Assembly: GCF_001523745.2 (NCBI RefSeq)
Contig: NZ_CP013387.1
Coordinates: forward strand, 620,001 to 684,000
Direction: 5' to 3'
Length of the DNA stretch: 64,000 bases
DNA from: Burkholderia mayonis
GTDB taxonomy: Bacteria > Pseudomonadota > Gammaproteobacteria > Burkholderiales > Burkholderiaceae
Shown here: in pieces, positions 50,213 through 59,364 of the stretch
How positions within the stretch are numbered: the first letter of the stretch is position 1
Layout of the letters: every line of letters starts with the position of its first letter
Position numbers and translations under genes: made by a program
Notes under the pieces: model-generated
Databases searched by the model: none
Seen by the model: the letters and a program-made list of their open reading frames with translations, nothing else
Told to the model about the DNA's origin: nothing

Positions 50213-50341
50213 GGCGATTCGGATTCCGTAACGAGAGTGGACCGCGCTCGCCGCTCTCGTACGATGCGGTGCGGTGCGGTGAGCGGGCCGCGACGGACGC
50301 GGCCCGCGTGGCGCGCACGGCGGCAATGCCGCCGTGCGGAG

Positions 50342-50905
50342 TTAGATCTTGCCGATCAGGTCGAGCGACGGCGTGAGCGTGTCGGCGCCCGGCGTCCACT
50401 TGGCGGGGCACACTTCGCCCGGATGCGCGGCGATGTATTGCGCGGCCTGGACCTTGCGCAGCAGTTCGCCTGCATCGCGGCCGATGCCGTTGTCGTGGAT
50501 CTCGCACAGCTTGATCTCGCCTTCCGGGTTGATCACGAACGTGCCGCGCAGTGCGAGGCCTTCTTCTTCGATCAGCACGTCGAAGTTGCGCGAGATCGCG
50601 AGCGTCGGATCGCCGATCATCGGATACTTGATCTTCGAGATCGTGTCCGACGTGTCGTGCCATGCCTTGTGCGTGAAGTGCGTGTCGGTCGACACCGCGT
50701 AGATTTCGACGCCGAGCTTCTGGAAGTCGGCGTAGCGGTCGGCCAGATCGCCGAGCTCGGTCGGGCACACGAACGTGAAGTCGGCCGGATAGAACACGAC
50801 GACGGACCACTTGCCCTTCAGGGTTTCGTCGCTGACTTGCACGAAGTCGCCGTTATGGTATGCGGTGGCCTTGAACGGTTTGATCTGGCTGTTGATGATC
50901 GGCAT
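50342..50905 (-). CDS. ahpC: Alkyl hydroperoxide reductase subunit C (peroxiredoxin)
   Basis: This 187-aa typical 2-Cys peroxiredoxin has the peroxidatic cysteine in [17 protein letters not shown] near 47 and the resolving cysteine in [10 protein letters not shown] near 165. The Thr-Cys-Arg pocket is preserved. It removes hydrogen and organic peroxides in the cytoplasm and is reduced by AhpF. Promoter lies between 50906 and 51009; an OxyR site could not be defined by eye. Confidence 0.96.
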   Translation of the reverse strand: MPIINSQIKPFKATAYHNGDFVQVSDETLKGKWSVVVFYPADFTFVCPTELGDLADRYADFQKLGVEIYAVSTDTHFTHKAWHDTSDTISKIKYPMIGDPTLAISRNFDVLIEEEGLALRGTFVINPEGEIKLCEIHDNGIGRDAGELLRKVQAAQYIAAHPGEVCPAKWTPGADTLTPSLDLIGKI

Positions 50906-51009
50906 TTGCGCTTCCTCTTGGGTCGGTGTGTGATCAGGAAGCGCCAGTATGGCGATGTGGCCCGTTTCTGTGAAATTGCTTGTTTCAATGGTCGGAATCG
51001 GTAATGCCT

Positions 51010-51341
51010 ATCCGGCCGCCCGGCCGGGCGGCGGGCAGGCAAAAAAAGGCTCATCGAGGAATTCCGGGGAACGCGGCGCGGATTTTGAGAGGATCTCATG
51101 CTCACGCTTGGCCGTCGTCAGGCCGTCATGTCGCTTGCCGCCGTCGCGATCGGCTTGCGCCACCCAGTTATGGATCGTTTGCGCCGTGGGTTCGAACTCC
51201 CGCGCAAGCTCCTCGGGCGCACGGCCAGCCTTGACCAACTAGACCATCTGCGCCAGAAATTCCGGCGCGTAGGGGTTGTGGTGCTTTCCCATGACGGGCT
51301 CCTCCTGTTCCACAGGATAGGTGTCCAAGAAACCGGGTCAA
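51010..51341 (-). mobile_element. IS3-family insertion-sequence remnant (OrfA pseudogene)
   Basis: The start MGKHHNPYAPEFLAQMV (ATG at 51292) is followed by an in-frame TAG, then LVKAGRAPEELAREFEP and TAQTIHNWVAQADRDGGKR, the HTH of an IS3-type OrfA. After DGLTTAK the sequence jumps to REHEILSKSA, so the leucine-zipper part is deleted; OrfB is missing altogether. The sequence upstream (to about 51341, TGACCCGGTTTCTTGGACAC on the minus strand) resembles an IS3 left end. It lies between ahpC and the start of the accessory cluster. Confidence 0.75.
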
Positions 51342-51432
51342 CTTCAGTCGACCGCCCGAGCGACAAAACAAGAGTCGCGCGGACGGTCACTTCTGTCTGC
51401 GCGGGAGTGACCGTACAGACAGGCTTTTCGCG

Positions 51433-52716
51433 TCAAGGACGCGCCACGTCGAACAGTCCTTCGCGGACGGGCGAAAAAACATCGAGGTCCGCTTGGTAGC
51501 GGGATTGACCTTCGACTGCCAGTTCGACCAGCACGCGCCCGAACAACGGAGCGTATTTGAATGCGCGCCCAGACTCCATGACGCACATTGAAGCGCGTGG
51601 ATAGAACGCGTCGGTGGACGGTTCCGTCGGGATTCGACCGATGACGAGCTTGCCGTCCGGACTCATGGAATAGAGGCATGTGCCGGCGTGATGGTAGCGG
51701 CCGGCATCGATGACACCGGGATCGATGAGCCGGCCGAGATGACCGGTGAGCTCATCCAGCAGGCGCTCGTTCACGCCAGGCCGGATTGCCGCGGGCGAGT
51801 CGAAGACATCGTAGGTGTAGTCCGCGCTCATCTTCACCATGTTGCTCATGGTCGGCGAGAAATCCAGCGGAGGGAAGCCGTAGAACGTGCCATGGTCGCT
51901 CGCATCGATGTTCCCGAACTCGAACCAGATCGGTACCTGGGGACTGCGTTTCTTGAGTTCCCAGTACGCGTAGTTCATCTGCCAGATCTTCCAGCGCGGC
52001 GTTTGCTGCAGGCCGAAGCTCTTCAGCACCGAGTCGGTCCATACGCCCGGACATGCTATCAGATGTTGTCCGTGGACCGAGAGCGACTCGCCGTCGCTCT
52101 CGGTGTGCAGCATGTAGCCGCGGCCCGCGGCCGCCGGATGATGGTCGATGCCGACCACGGCATGCTTGTCCAGCACGTGCAGGTGGCCTGTCTGCTTCGC
52201 CGCCAGAAAGAACGTCTTCGCGGCCGCCTGGACATTGATAGAGGCGCTCGCGGCCTGGACAAGCCCCGCATAATCGTCAGGCAGGGCCGCCCGATTGAAT
52301 ACCGGGAACCGCCGGTGGATCGCATCGGGAGAGTCCAGGTACGCATACGGCATTCCCATGCCGTCCATGGTCGCCCGGACCTGCATGATGTTGCCTTCGG
52401 TCGTCATCGGCGCATCCCGATGTCCAAAGAAAATGAGATCGTTCACCGCAAGCAGTTGCGCGCCCGTTGCGTGCTGGAGTTCCATCCAGAGGGCGAGGGA
52501 CGTTTCGGCCAGACGCGCTTCCGACTTGTTGTCCTGCATCAGGCGGAACATCCGCTCGATGCCCTTGGAGCTATTGACGTCATTGCGGACACCGAACTGA
52601 TCGATGATCAGCGTATCCAGGCCCTTGGCCGTCGCATAGTAGGCGCTTGCGAGACCGAGAATGCCTCCGCCTACGACCAGCACGTCGAAATTCGAACCGG
52701 ATTTGATGGGATGCAT
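51433..52716 (-). CDS. SolA/monomeric sarcosine-oxidase-like covalent flavoenzyme
   Basis: This 427-aa DAO-family oxidase has the FAD motif VVGGGILGLASAYYATAKG near residues 13-31 and ACPGVWTDSVLKSFGL midway. GTCLYSMSPDGKLVIGRIP follows, whose cysteine matches the covalent 8-alpha-S-cysteinyl FAD attachment site of sarcosine oxidase and N-methyltryptophan oxidase. Start ATG 52716 follows a GGAG site; longer in-frame extensions are not credible. It oxidises a secondary amine, N-methyl or cyclic amino acid to an imine; in this cluster it could dehydrogenate an amino-acid unit. Last gene of the leftward cluster, 71 bp after the FecB-like gene. A broken paralogue lies at 5690-6329. Confidence 0.82.
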   Translation of the reverse strand: MHPIKSGSNFDVLVVGGGILGLASAYYATAKGLDTLIIDQFGVRNDVNSSKGIERMFRLMQDNKSEARLAETSLALWMELQHATGAQLLAVNDLIFFGHRDAPMTTEGNIMQVRATMDGMGMPYAYLDSPDAIHRRFPVFNRAALPDDYAGLVQAASASINVQAAAKTFFLAAKQTGHLHVLDKHAVVGIDHHPAAAGRGYMLHTESDGESLSVHGQHLIACPGVWTDSVLKSFGLQQTPRWKIWQMNYAYWELKKRSPQVPIWFEFGNIDASDHGTFYGFPPLDFSPTMSNMVKMSADYTYDVFDSPAAIRPGVNERLLDELTGHLGRLIDPGVIDAGRYHHAGTCLYSMSPDGKLVIGRIPTEPSTDAFYPRASMCVMESGRAFKYAPLFGRVLVELAVEGQSRYQADLDVFSPVREGLFDVARP

Positions 52717-52787
52717 CGTATTCTCCTGATAGCTAGAGCTTGCGTGATGGTGATGATTCGTTGATGCGACCGGCAGCGCAGCGGGTC

Positions 52788-53960
52788 TTAAGCGCGCTCG
52801 GTCCGGAGCCGCGCCGCGCTCAGGCTGACCCAGTACCCGGGTTGATAGGGAACCGGCAGAAATCGCTCGTGCAGCTCGCGAAACGTGGCTTCGGGATCCA
52901 GGTCCGCAAAGGGCTCCGGGTGCAGCCATTTGGCCAGGCGCTGCAGCGCGATGAAGTAATACGGGTTGTCGTAGAACGGATGCCAGATCGCATACACGCG
53001 CCCACTTCTGACTGCGCGCAGGGCCCGGTACCCGGGCCTTGCCATCAGTCGTTGAAGACGAGCCCGCCCTTCGGCGAGGTCGGCGCCCGGCCCGAGATTG
53101 ACCCAATCGCCTGCCGGCGAATACAGCGACCAGTTGGCTCCTGTGACAATCACGACGTCCGGGTCGGATGCGATGACCTGCTCCGGATGCAGTGTTCCAA
53201 AGTCCCCTTGCAGAAATCGGTCGCCGAGGTTGTCGCCGCCCGCGGCTCTGACCAATATGCCGAAGTTGCCATGGCCGTAGCTCAGGCAGCAGTCGTCATA
53301 GAGGCCGGCGGCACGCTCGAGCATGAGCAGCGGCCGCGATGCGACCTTTTGCAAGGTCTCTGTCACACGCCGTGTCTGCGTGTCGCGGAATGCCAGGAAG
53401 CTGCTTGCGCGCGCCTGGCACCCCAGCAACTCGCCCATGATCTCTACGCTGCGCGTCGCGTTGGCAGACATAGGCGTGCGGAAATCCAGGTAGATGACCG
53501 GAATGCCGACTCGCTCCAGATGCGATTCCAGCCCCGACGATTCGGCGGCCGAGCGTGAGCTCAGGTTCAGCAGCACCACGTCGGGCTCCAGCGAGATGAG
53601 CCGTTCTGCGCTCAGCGCGTCCGACGTCGCGCCCGGAAACGTGGGAATGTTGCCGATTTCAGGAAAGCGCCGCTGATACGCGCGATAGCTGTCGAGATCG
53701 GCGGCGCGGAAGTTCTCCCCCCAGCCGACCACGTCGTGGAAAGGCGCGTTCGAACGCAGCAAGGGCAGGACATAGGCTAAGGCGCCGTCACCCAGCAACA
53801 GGCGGCGCGCCGGGCGACGCAGCGGTACGGCGCGGCCTGCGACGTCCTTGATCACCGTCGCTTCGGCGGAGACAGCCCGCGCCGAAGGCAGGGATACCAG
53901 CCACGCCGTGGCGAGCATACCGTGCAGCAGCGCGCGGCGCGGCCGGGAAATGTCAGTCAA
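52788..53960 (-). CDS. FecB/BtuF-like periplasmic metallophore-binding protein
   Basis: This 390-aa ABC-type receptor of the periplasmic-binding-protein 2 class binds ferric siderophores, cobalamin or heme. The N-terminus RPRRALLHGMLATAWLVSLPSARA is a signal peptide with a Tat-like RR. The domains are IKDVAGRAVPLRRPARRLLL, LISLEPDVVLLN, then VASDPDVVIVTG-type IASDPDVVIVTG and the late ALRAVRSGRVYAIWHPFYDNPYYFIALQRLAKWLHP region (family marker). The start used is TTG 53960; an internal ATG at 53918 would cut the signal peptide. No permease or ATPase follows, so it needs partners elsewhere. Confidence 0.8.
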   Translation of the reverse strand: MTDISRPRRALLHGMLATAWLVSLPSARAVSAEATVIKDVAGRAVPLRRPARRLLLGDGALAYVLPLLRSNAPFHDVVGWGENFRAADLDSYRAYQRRFPEIGNIPTFPGATSDALSAERLISLEPDVVLLNLSSRSAAESSGLESHLERVGIPVIYLDFRTPMSANATRSVEIMGELLGCQARASSFLAFRDTQTRRVTETLQKVASRPLLMLERAAGLYDDCCLSYGHGNFGILVRAAGGDNLGDRFLQGDFGTLHPEQVIASDPDVVIVTGANWSLYSPAGDWVNLGPGADLAEGRARLQRLMARPGYRALRAVRSGRVYAIWHPFYDNPYYFIALQRLAKWLHPEPFADLDPEATFRELHERFLPVPYQPGYWVSLSAARLRTERA

Positions 53961-54415
53961 ATTTTCATCTCGCGACGAATGGGCCGCGTCCGGGCGCAGC
54001 CGCTCGATTGCACGGCTGTACGGCAGGGCTGCGCCGGACGCGGCACTTTCTCTCGGTGCCGCTTGCAGCGAACGCGGACCAGGCAGGCTCCTATCGTCTG
54101 GACGCGGGCGCCGAGGCGGCTGATATGACTCCCGCTGTCAATCGGGATCGTTTTTTCGGTTTTCAAATGCATGTTGTTCGAATTTCCTGAGGGCGGCGCA
54201 GCAGTAAATCTCGACGGTGGATCGCGCTGATATCCGCGGATTGGCTGCCGCATTACAGAGGTCCGCCCAATGAGTCTGCCGCTATCTAGTGCCGCAAGTC
54301 GAATCAGATCCGTTGCGTAGCCGCGTCGCGGGTTGCTCGTGTGCCGGGCTACGCCGCCTTCAGGAAACGCCTTCTCGAGTGGTTAGGGTGATTCAAGCGT
54401 TGCTCAGGTGTCGTG
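53961..54415. other. Gene-free stretch between FecB-like gene and IS110 remnant
   Basis: No coding sequence is supported. It holds the promoter or an intercistronic gap of the FecB-like gene and a short AT-rich part at 54140-54200. No Fur-like box was found here. The IS110 remnant follows, so the original spacing to the dehydrogenase gene has probably been altered. Confidence 0.5.
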
Positions 54416-54728
54416 TTACGCCCTGCGTACATCGGGCCGGACGGCGAACGACATCGCGAGCCGGCTGACGTCCCGGATGAAGCCGCTGAGTTCGCGGGCG
54501 ACCGCGACGACCGCGATGTTCTTTTGCTTAACCGCACGGACCCGCCTCGTAGACAATGCGGATGCATCGCGCCTTTGACTGTAGGCGCTTGCACAGCCGA
54601 TCGATATCCGTTTTGGTCGTGCCGATCTTGCCAAGTAGTTCGACCTCGCCCGCGCCGAGCGCATAGGCGATGGTGATCGAGTCCTTATGGACGTCGAGAC
54701 CGACGTACAGCGTGCTACCGTCTTCCAT
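54416..54728 (-). mobile_element. IS110-family transposase remnant
   Basis: The start MEDGSTLYVGLDVHKDS (ATG 54728) is the DEDD N-terminus of an IS110-family transposase, and it stays open through TTKTDIDRLCKRLQSKAR to YEAGPCG. Then a deletion and frameshift join it to VRAVKQKNIAVVAVARELSG, FIRDVSRL, the C-terminal end. The catalytic serine region is lost, so the element is dead. It interrupts the leftward gene run between the dehydrogenase-like and FecB-like genes. Confidence 0.8.
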
Positions 54729-54853
54729 GCTGGCCTCCGCGGTGGAAATCGCCGGGTGTGGCCCCGTCCACACCGTGCGGCTCTGGCAGCGATGCTAACC
54801 CGCGTTTGATTCCTCGCAGCAGGCCAGCCCCTTTCTCACGGGAGCCATACCGA

Positions 54854-55867
54854 CTAGTGGGCGTGCGAAAGCAGCGTGGGAATGTTGCAACCCAGCAGAT
54901 GCGAGCGCTTGAGCAACTCTTCCGTCTTGGCGCCGATCAGCACCCCGGTGTATTCGTTCGCCTGATTTTGCGTCATGATGCGGAAGACATCCGGGAACGA
55001 CCGTTCGACGCTGTCGCAGATCACAGCGCCGGCATTGCTGACGTAATCGGGGAGATACCCGATGCCCCTGCCGATCAGCTTCGCTTCCGCTTCCGGGCTC
55101 TCGAACGGGGAGTTCGAACTGCTGACCACCCAGCGAGTGCGAATGCGATCGACGGTCTTCATGTCGAGAATCCCGGAGAGGGAGGCGACGCATAGTACGT
55201 CGGATGCGCATGACCAGAACTCGTCCTCGCTCAGCATGCGCACGCCGGTGGGGATCTCCGGACTTGGCCGAACGTCGAATCCGACCACCTCGTAGTCGCG
55301 TTCGAGGCATTGCCGGGCCACCTCCCGGCCCACCTTGCCCATGCCGTGAATTGCCACCAGCGGCGCGTCGCTGCTCCGGTGCGTGAACTGCAGCACGGCC
55401 AGCAACGCACTCCAGACTCCGTAGCCCGTGGCGATCGAGGTATTGATCTGGGGGCTGTCCATGGCGTCCAGAATCCACTGCGTCGACTTCCGGAGATAGG
55501 CCATGTGGGTACTGCTGGTGTTGATGTCGCATCCGGTGTACATCGAGCCGGCATACCGGTTGAGCGTCTCGCCGATTGCGTCGAACACGTGCGGCGCGTC
55601 GTCGGGCGCGGCGTTGCTGTTGACGACGATCTTTCCGCCGCTGAAGCCCGTGCGGTATAGGCCGTGCTTCAGGTCCATCGCATGGGCCAGCATGACTGCC
55701 TCGTCCTTTTGCTTGCTCAGCGAGTCATATCGATGCCAGCGGATTCCGCCGTTGCTCGGCAGCGCGTGCCGGCGCGGCGAGCATGCGATGGTGAAGGAAC
55801 TCTGGTCGTCCACGACGATGGTTTCGACTTCGTATTTGCCGTAGCGGGGATGATTGATGATGGCCAT
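54854..55867 (-). CDS. Leucine/phenylalanine-dehydrogenase-like amino-acid dehydrogenase
   Basis: This 337-aa Glu/Leu/Phe/Val dehydrogenase-family protein has the catalytic lysine region HGLYRTGFSGGKIVVNSN near 68-85, DINTSSTHMAYLRKST (equivalent to DVNT in LeuDH), SIATGYGVWSALLA, and the NAD motif IHGMGKVGREVARQC near 180-194 with an acidic FDVRP end. Start ATG 55867, 20 bp after the PKS stop. Normal activity is reversible deamination of an amino acid. Next to the SbnA-like enzyme it might take the place of SbnB, releasing a diamino acid by oxidative cleavage, or it may supply an amino or keto acid precursor. This is inference. Confidence 0.78.
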   Translation of the reverse strand: MAIINHPRYGKYEVETIVVDDQSSFTIACSPRRHALPSNGGIRWHRYDSLSKQKDEAVMLAHAMDLKHGLYRTGFSGGKIVVNSNAAPDDAPHVFDAIGETLNRYAGSMYTGCDINTSSTHMAYLRKSTQWILDAMDSPQINTSIATGYGVWSALLAVLQFTHRSSDAPLVAIHGMGKVGREVARQCLERDYEVVGFDVRPSPEIPTGVRMLSEDEFWSCASDVLCVASLSGILDMKTVDRIRTRWVVSSSNSPFESPEAEAKLIGRGIGYLPDYVSNAGAVICDSVERSFPDVFRIMTQNQANEYTGVLIGAKTEELLKRSHLLGCNIPTLLSHAH

Positions 55868-55887
55868 AGTCAAGCGTACTTTTTTCC

Positions 55888-58770
55888 TTAACGATGTGTG
55901 CGAATAGCTTTGGCGGCACCCGCTTCCACCAGGCAGGCGCGTAAGCCTGTTGGTGTCGGGGCGCGCATGAAGTCCGGCACGCTCACCATGACCCCGAGCT
56001 CGGAGTCGGCAAGTGCGACCAGTTTGATGACCGACAGCGAATCGCCGCCATCGTCGCTGAACTGCCGATGCGGGTCCGACGGCGCCACTCCGGTGGCTTT
56101 CTCCCAAAGGGCTGCGGCTGCGGCGTCGAGCGTTTCATACTCGCGCGACGCCAGACGGCGGACGGGCGCCTCGGGCGGCGGGTTTCCGGCCGCATCCGCA
56201 TCCGCGGCGATGCCATGACGTGTCCTGTCGAACGGATAGTGAGGCAAGGGCGCGACCGTGCCGGCGTTGTCCCATGACGGGCGCCAGTCCAGGTCCACGC
56301 CTGCCGTCCATAGTTTTTGCAGCGCCCCGTGCCAGATTTCGTGCTCTTGGGATTCGTCGCGTTCGGCGCGCATCGTGCGGACGGCGATGTCTTTCCCGCG
56401 CAACGCCATCGTCAGTGCGGTCAGCGTGGTGCCGGGCCCGACCTCGACGAATACCGTTCCTTCCCGGGCCGGTATCGACTGGATCGCGTCCACGAACCGC
56501 ACTGGCTCGCGGGCGTGCCGCGCCCAATAGTCCCGGTCCAGCTGCGCCATTGATGCAAGTTCGGAACCCAGCAAGGTCGAATGGAACCGGATCCCGGCAG
56601 CGTCCGTCGATGGGGCCGGCGCCGCCAGTACCAGTTCGGCCAGAGCAGGGTCCATCATCGAAGAGTGGAACGCGTGGGATACCGACAACGCACGGCAGCG
56701 AATCCCGCGCTTCGACAACGATGCCTGCACGCGTTGAATCGCCGCCGCCGTGCCAGAGAGCACGCACGATTCCTTGCCATTGACGGCGGCGAGTGACACA
56801 TCCTCCGCAAGCCAGTCCTGGCAGGCTTCCTCGCTCATGGATACCGCCAGCATCGAGCCCGGAGGCAGGGCGGACATCAACCGGCCTCGGCGGGCAGCGA
56901 ACAGGAGCGCATGTTCGTCAGTCAATACGCCTGCAATGCACGCTCCCGCGATTTCTCCGAGGCTATGCCCGACGACTGCGTCGGGCACGATGCCATGCTG
57001 CATGAGAAAACGCGCCATCGCGATCTGGACGGCCACCAGAGCCGGCTGAGCCGTCGCGGTGTCGGTGAGTCTGGCGCTGCCGCTGCCATGCAGCAGGAAG
57101 GAGACGTCGACGTTTGCGTTGTCGCGAAGCAGGCCGACTAGTTCACGCAGAACGGTGGCGAAGCGGGCATTGGACTGTGCGAGGCCCGTCGCCATGCCGA
57201 GGAACTGGCTGCCTTGACCGGGGAACTGGAACACGACATGCGGCGCGCGGCGCCCGCTGTCGCGCACCTCTTCGCCCACCTGAAGCATTCCGTCCTTGCC
57301 GGCCAGCAAGGTCGCGCGATATCTGAGCGGCCGCCGCGTCGTTTGGGCGCTCCACGCCAGCGTATCGATAGGCAATGCCGAGAGATCCGAGCGGTAGGTC
57401 TGAATCAGTCGATGGCACGCGGCCTCGCTTTGCCCGGACACCGGAACGGCCGACGGGTAGATAGCCGGAGCCGGAGGCCGCTCGTCGGCGTCCAGGGGCG
57501 GACGGGCGAGCAAGACGTGCGTATTGGTTCCCCCGATGCCGAATGCGCTGACGCCAATCGCGGTTCGCGGATCCGTCGACTCCCAACGCTCGGCGTACGT
57601 TGGAAAGTAGAACGGGCTGCCATCCAGCGCAATGGACGGGTTGACCTCGTCGATATGAATCTGCGGCGCTATCCAGCCGTGCTGAATCTGAAGCACGGCC
57701 TTGATCAGGCCAGCCATCCCGGCGCACGTCTCGAGGTGCCCGACGTTGGCTTTGACGGCGCCCAACGCACAATGGCGGGGGGCGACGTCGCCGGTCGCGA
57801 ACAATTCGTTCAGCGCGTCGAACTCGATCGGATCGCCGGCAATCGTGCCGGTGCCGTGAGCTTCCATGGCCCGCATGGCCGAAGGCGCGAGGTTGGCATC
57901 CTTCATGGCCTGGCTGATCAGCCGGCGTTGCCCGTCGACACTGGTGGTGGTGAAACCCACCTTGCGAGCTCCGTCGTTGTTTACGGCGCAGCCCTTGATC
58001 ACCGCCAGCACGCGATCGCCGTCGACCAGCGCCAACCGCAGCGGCTTCAGCACGACGACAGCCACGCCACTGCCGAACACCGTGCCGCTCGCGTTGCTGG
58101 AGAACGGCATGCAATGGCCATTGCGGGAGTAGACCATGCCCTGCTGGGCCTGGTACGGAACCCGCTGGGGAAAGCGAACCGTACATCCGCCGGCCAGCGC
58201 GGTGCGGCAACGGCCCGCCCGCAGCGCCTCCACGGCCTCGGCGACGGCGACGAGGGACGTGGCGCAGGCGGCCTGCACGCCGAGCACCGGCCCCTCGATG
58301 CCCAGATGCCACGCTGTGCGGCTGACCAGATAGTCCTTGTCGTTGGTGATCTGCAGCTCGAAAGCGGACGGCTGGAATTTCTCCATCAGTTCCGATTGCT
58401 GCAGGTGCGCTAGATACGCCGAACTGCTCCCCCCCGCGAACAGGCCGGTATCCGGCAAGCGCCCGGGGAGAATTCCGCTTTGCTCCAGCGCGTGCCACGC
58501 ACATTCGAGAAACAGGCGGTGCTGCGGGTCCATCAATGCGGCATCCCGATGGCCGACCCCAAAGAAGGCGGCATCGAATGCCAGCACGTCGCCCGTCAGC
58601 GGCGCGGCGAATGGGAGGGTTTGCCGGTCGCTCGGCGCATCGCCGAGTTCCATCACCGATTCGACGCCGTTGACGAGGTTGTGCCAATACTCGTCGGGAT
58701 CGCTTGCGCCTGGGAACCGGCAAGCCATGCCGATTACGGCGATGTCCCGATCAGAGGGCTGGATGTGCAT
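55888..58770 (-). CDS. Type I polyketide synthase module, KS-AT-ACP
   Basis: A 960-aa single module. KS (about 8-425): active Cys169 in VQAACATSLVAVAEA, histidines H305 (EAHGTGT) and H345 (NVGHLETCAG). AT (about 512-810): GHSLGE with Ser603, and HAFHS at 699-703, the signature of malonyl-CoA selectivity. ACP (about 880-945): phosphopantetheine Ser911 in DDGGDSLSVIKL. No ketoreductase, dehydratase or thioesterase domain, so one unreduced malonyl extension is predicted. No N-terminal docking domain. Starts 12 bp after the 193-aa gene. It probably extends the acid loaded by the DhbE-like ligase, or condenses it with an amino-acyl unit. Confidence 0.9.
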   Translation of the reverse strand: MHIQPSDRDIAVIGMACRFPGASDPDEYWHNLVNGVESVMELGDAPSDRQTLPFAAPLTGDVLAFDAAFFGVGHRDAALMDPQHRLFLECAWHALEQSGILPGRLPDTGLFAGGSSSAYLAHLQQSELMEKFQPSAFELQITNDKDYLVSRTAWHLGIEGPVLGVQAACATSLVAVAEAVEALRAGRCRTALAGGCTVRFPQRVPYQAQQGMVYSRNGHCMPFSSNASGTVFGSGVAVVVLKPLRLALVDGDRVLAVIKGCAVNNDGARKVGFTTTSVDGQRRLISQAMKDANLAPSAMRAMEAHGTGTIAGDPIEFDALNELFATGDVAPRHCALGAVKANVGHLETCAGMAGLIKAVLQIQHGWIAPQIHIDEVNPSIALDGSPFYFPTYAERWESTDPRTAIGVSAFGIGGTNTHVLLARPPLDADERPPAPAIYPSAVPVSGQSEAACHRLIQTYRSDLSALPIDTLAWSAQTTRRPLRYRATLLAGKDGMLQVGEEVRDSGRRAPHVVFQFPGQGSQFLGMATGLAQSNARFATVLRELVGLLRDNANVDVSFLLHGSGSARLTDTATAQPALVAVQIAMARFLMQHGIVPDAVVGHSLGEIAGACIAGVLTDEHALLFAARRGRLMSALPPGSMLAVSMSEEACQDWLAEDVSLAAVNGKESCVLSGTAAAIQRVQASLSKRGIRCRALSVSHAFHSSMMDPALAELVLAAPAPSTDAAGIRFHSTLLGSELASMAQLDRDYWARHAREPVRFVDAIQSIPAREGTVFVEVGPGTTLTALTMALRGKDIAVRTMRAERDESQEHEIWHGALQKLWTAGVDLDWRPSWDNAGTVAPLPHYPFDRTRHGIAADADAAGNPPPEAPVRRLASREYETLDAAAAALWEKATGVAPSDPHRQFSDDGGDSLSVIKLVALADSELGVMVSVPDFMRAPTPTGLRACLVEAGAAKAIRTHR

Positions 58771-58782
58771 GGAATCCCCGAT

Positions 58783-59364
58783 TCAGTCGGTCATGTATCC
58801 GCGACGAATGCGCTGTTGCAGGGCGGCGTCGGCGGCGTTGATGGGAATCAGCAGCACAAAGGACCGATAGCGCAGGCGAGGGACTTCCTGATACAACTGC
58901 CGGACTCCGAACATGCCGGCCACTTCGCCGCTGACGCCGGTGGCAAACAGCGATTGCCACCGGCCTTGCCAGATCGCGGACGAATTCCAGATGCCCGCGG
59001 TCTCGATCCTGCCGAACTTCGTCTCCGCCGTTTCCCGATAGTAAGAAACGACGTCGTCGTCCAGGCGCGAGATCTTCCAGCCTTCGCCGCAGATGGTTCC
59101 CAGTTCATCGCCGTCGTCGCCGACCCAACGGTCGTTGTGCGAGTTGACGTCGCCCACGCTGGGCCGGTCGTCGGCCTGGGCCTTGAATTTGATTTCGCAC
59201 AGTTCGACCGCCGGGATGATGACCATGTGGTCATGGCCGATCCGCTCGGCAACGGCCTGCCGCGCCGTTTCGATTCCGTCGGGCTGGCCCAGTTGCGCTC
59301 TTGCCAGATTGGCGAGAGCGACGAGGCTGGACATCATGTCGAGTTCAGGCATTTGTTCACGCAT
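58783..59364 (-). CDS. Unknown 193-aa protein in the biosynthetic cluster
   Basis: I do not recognise the family. It lacks a signal peptide and membrane helices. Conserved-looking stretches are VELCEIKFKAQADDRPSVGD, then WVGDDGDELGTICGEGWKI and GRIETAGIWNSSAIWQGRWQSLFATGVSG. The alternation and the D-G-x-x-x-G-T pattern are reminiscent of small beta-barrels of the allene-oxide-cyclase-like group, which act as cyclases or dirigent-like proteins in some pathways; that is weak. The ATG at 59364 is chosen, although 59352 and 59370 are also in frame. It overlaps the SbnA-like gene end by a few bases and is 12 bp from the PKS, so it must belong to the pathway. Confidence 0.6.
   Translation of the reverse strand: MREQMPELDMMSSLVALANLARAQLGQPDGIETARQAVAERIGHDHMVIIPAVELCEIKFKAQADDRPSVGDVNSHNDRWVGDDGDELGTICGEGWKISRLDDDVVSYYRETAETKFGRIETAGIWNSSAIWQGRWQSLFATGVSGEVAGMFGVRQLYQEVPRLRYRSFVLLIPINAADAALQQRIRRGYMTD

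Noticed and set aside
53957..54253. 98-codon minus-strand open frame upstream of the FecB-like gene
   Set aside because: No ribosome site or recognisable domain, and it overlaps the FecB-like start; probably chance.
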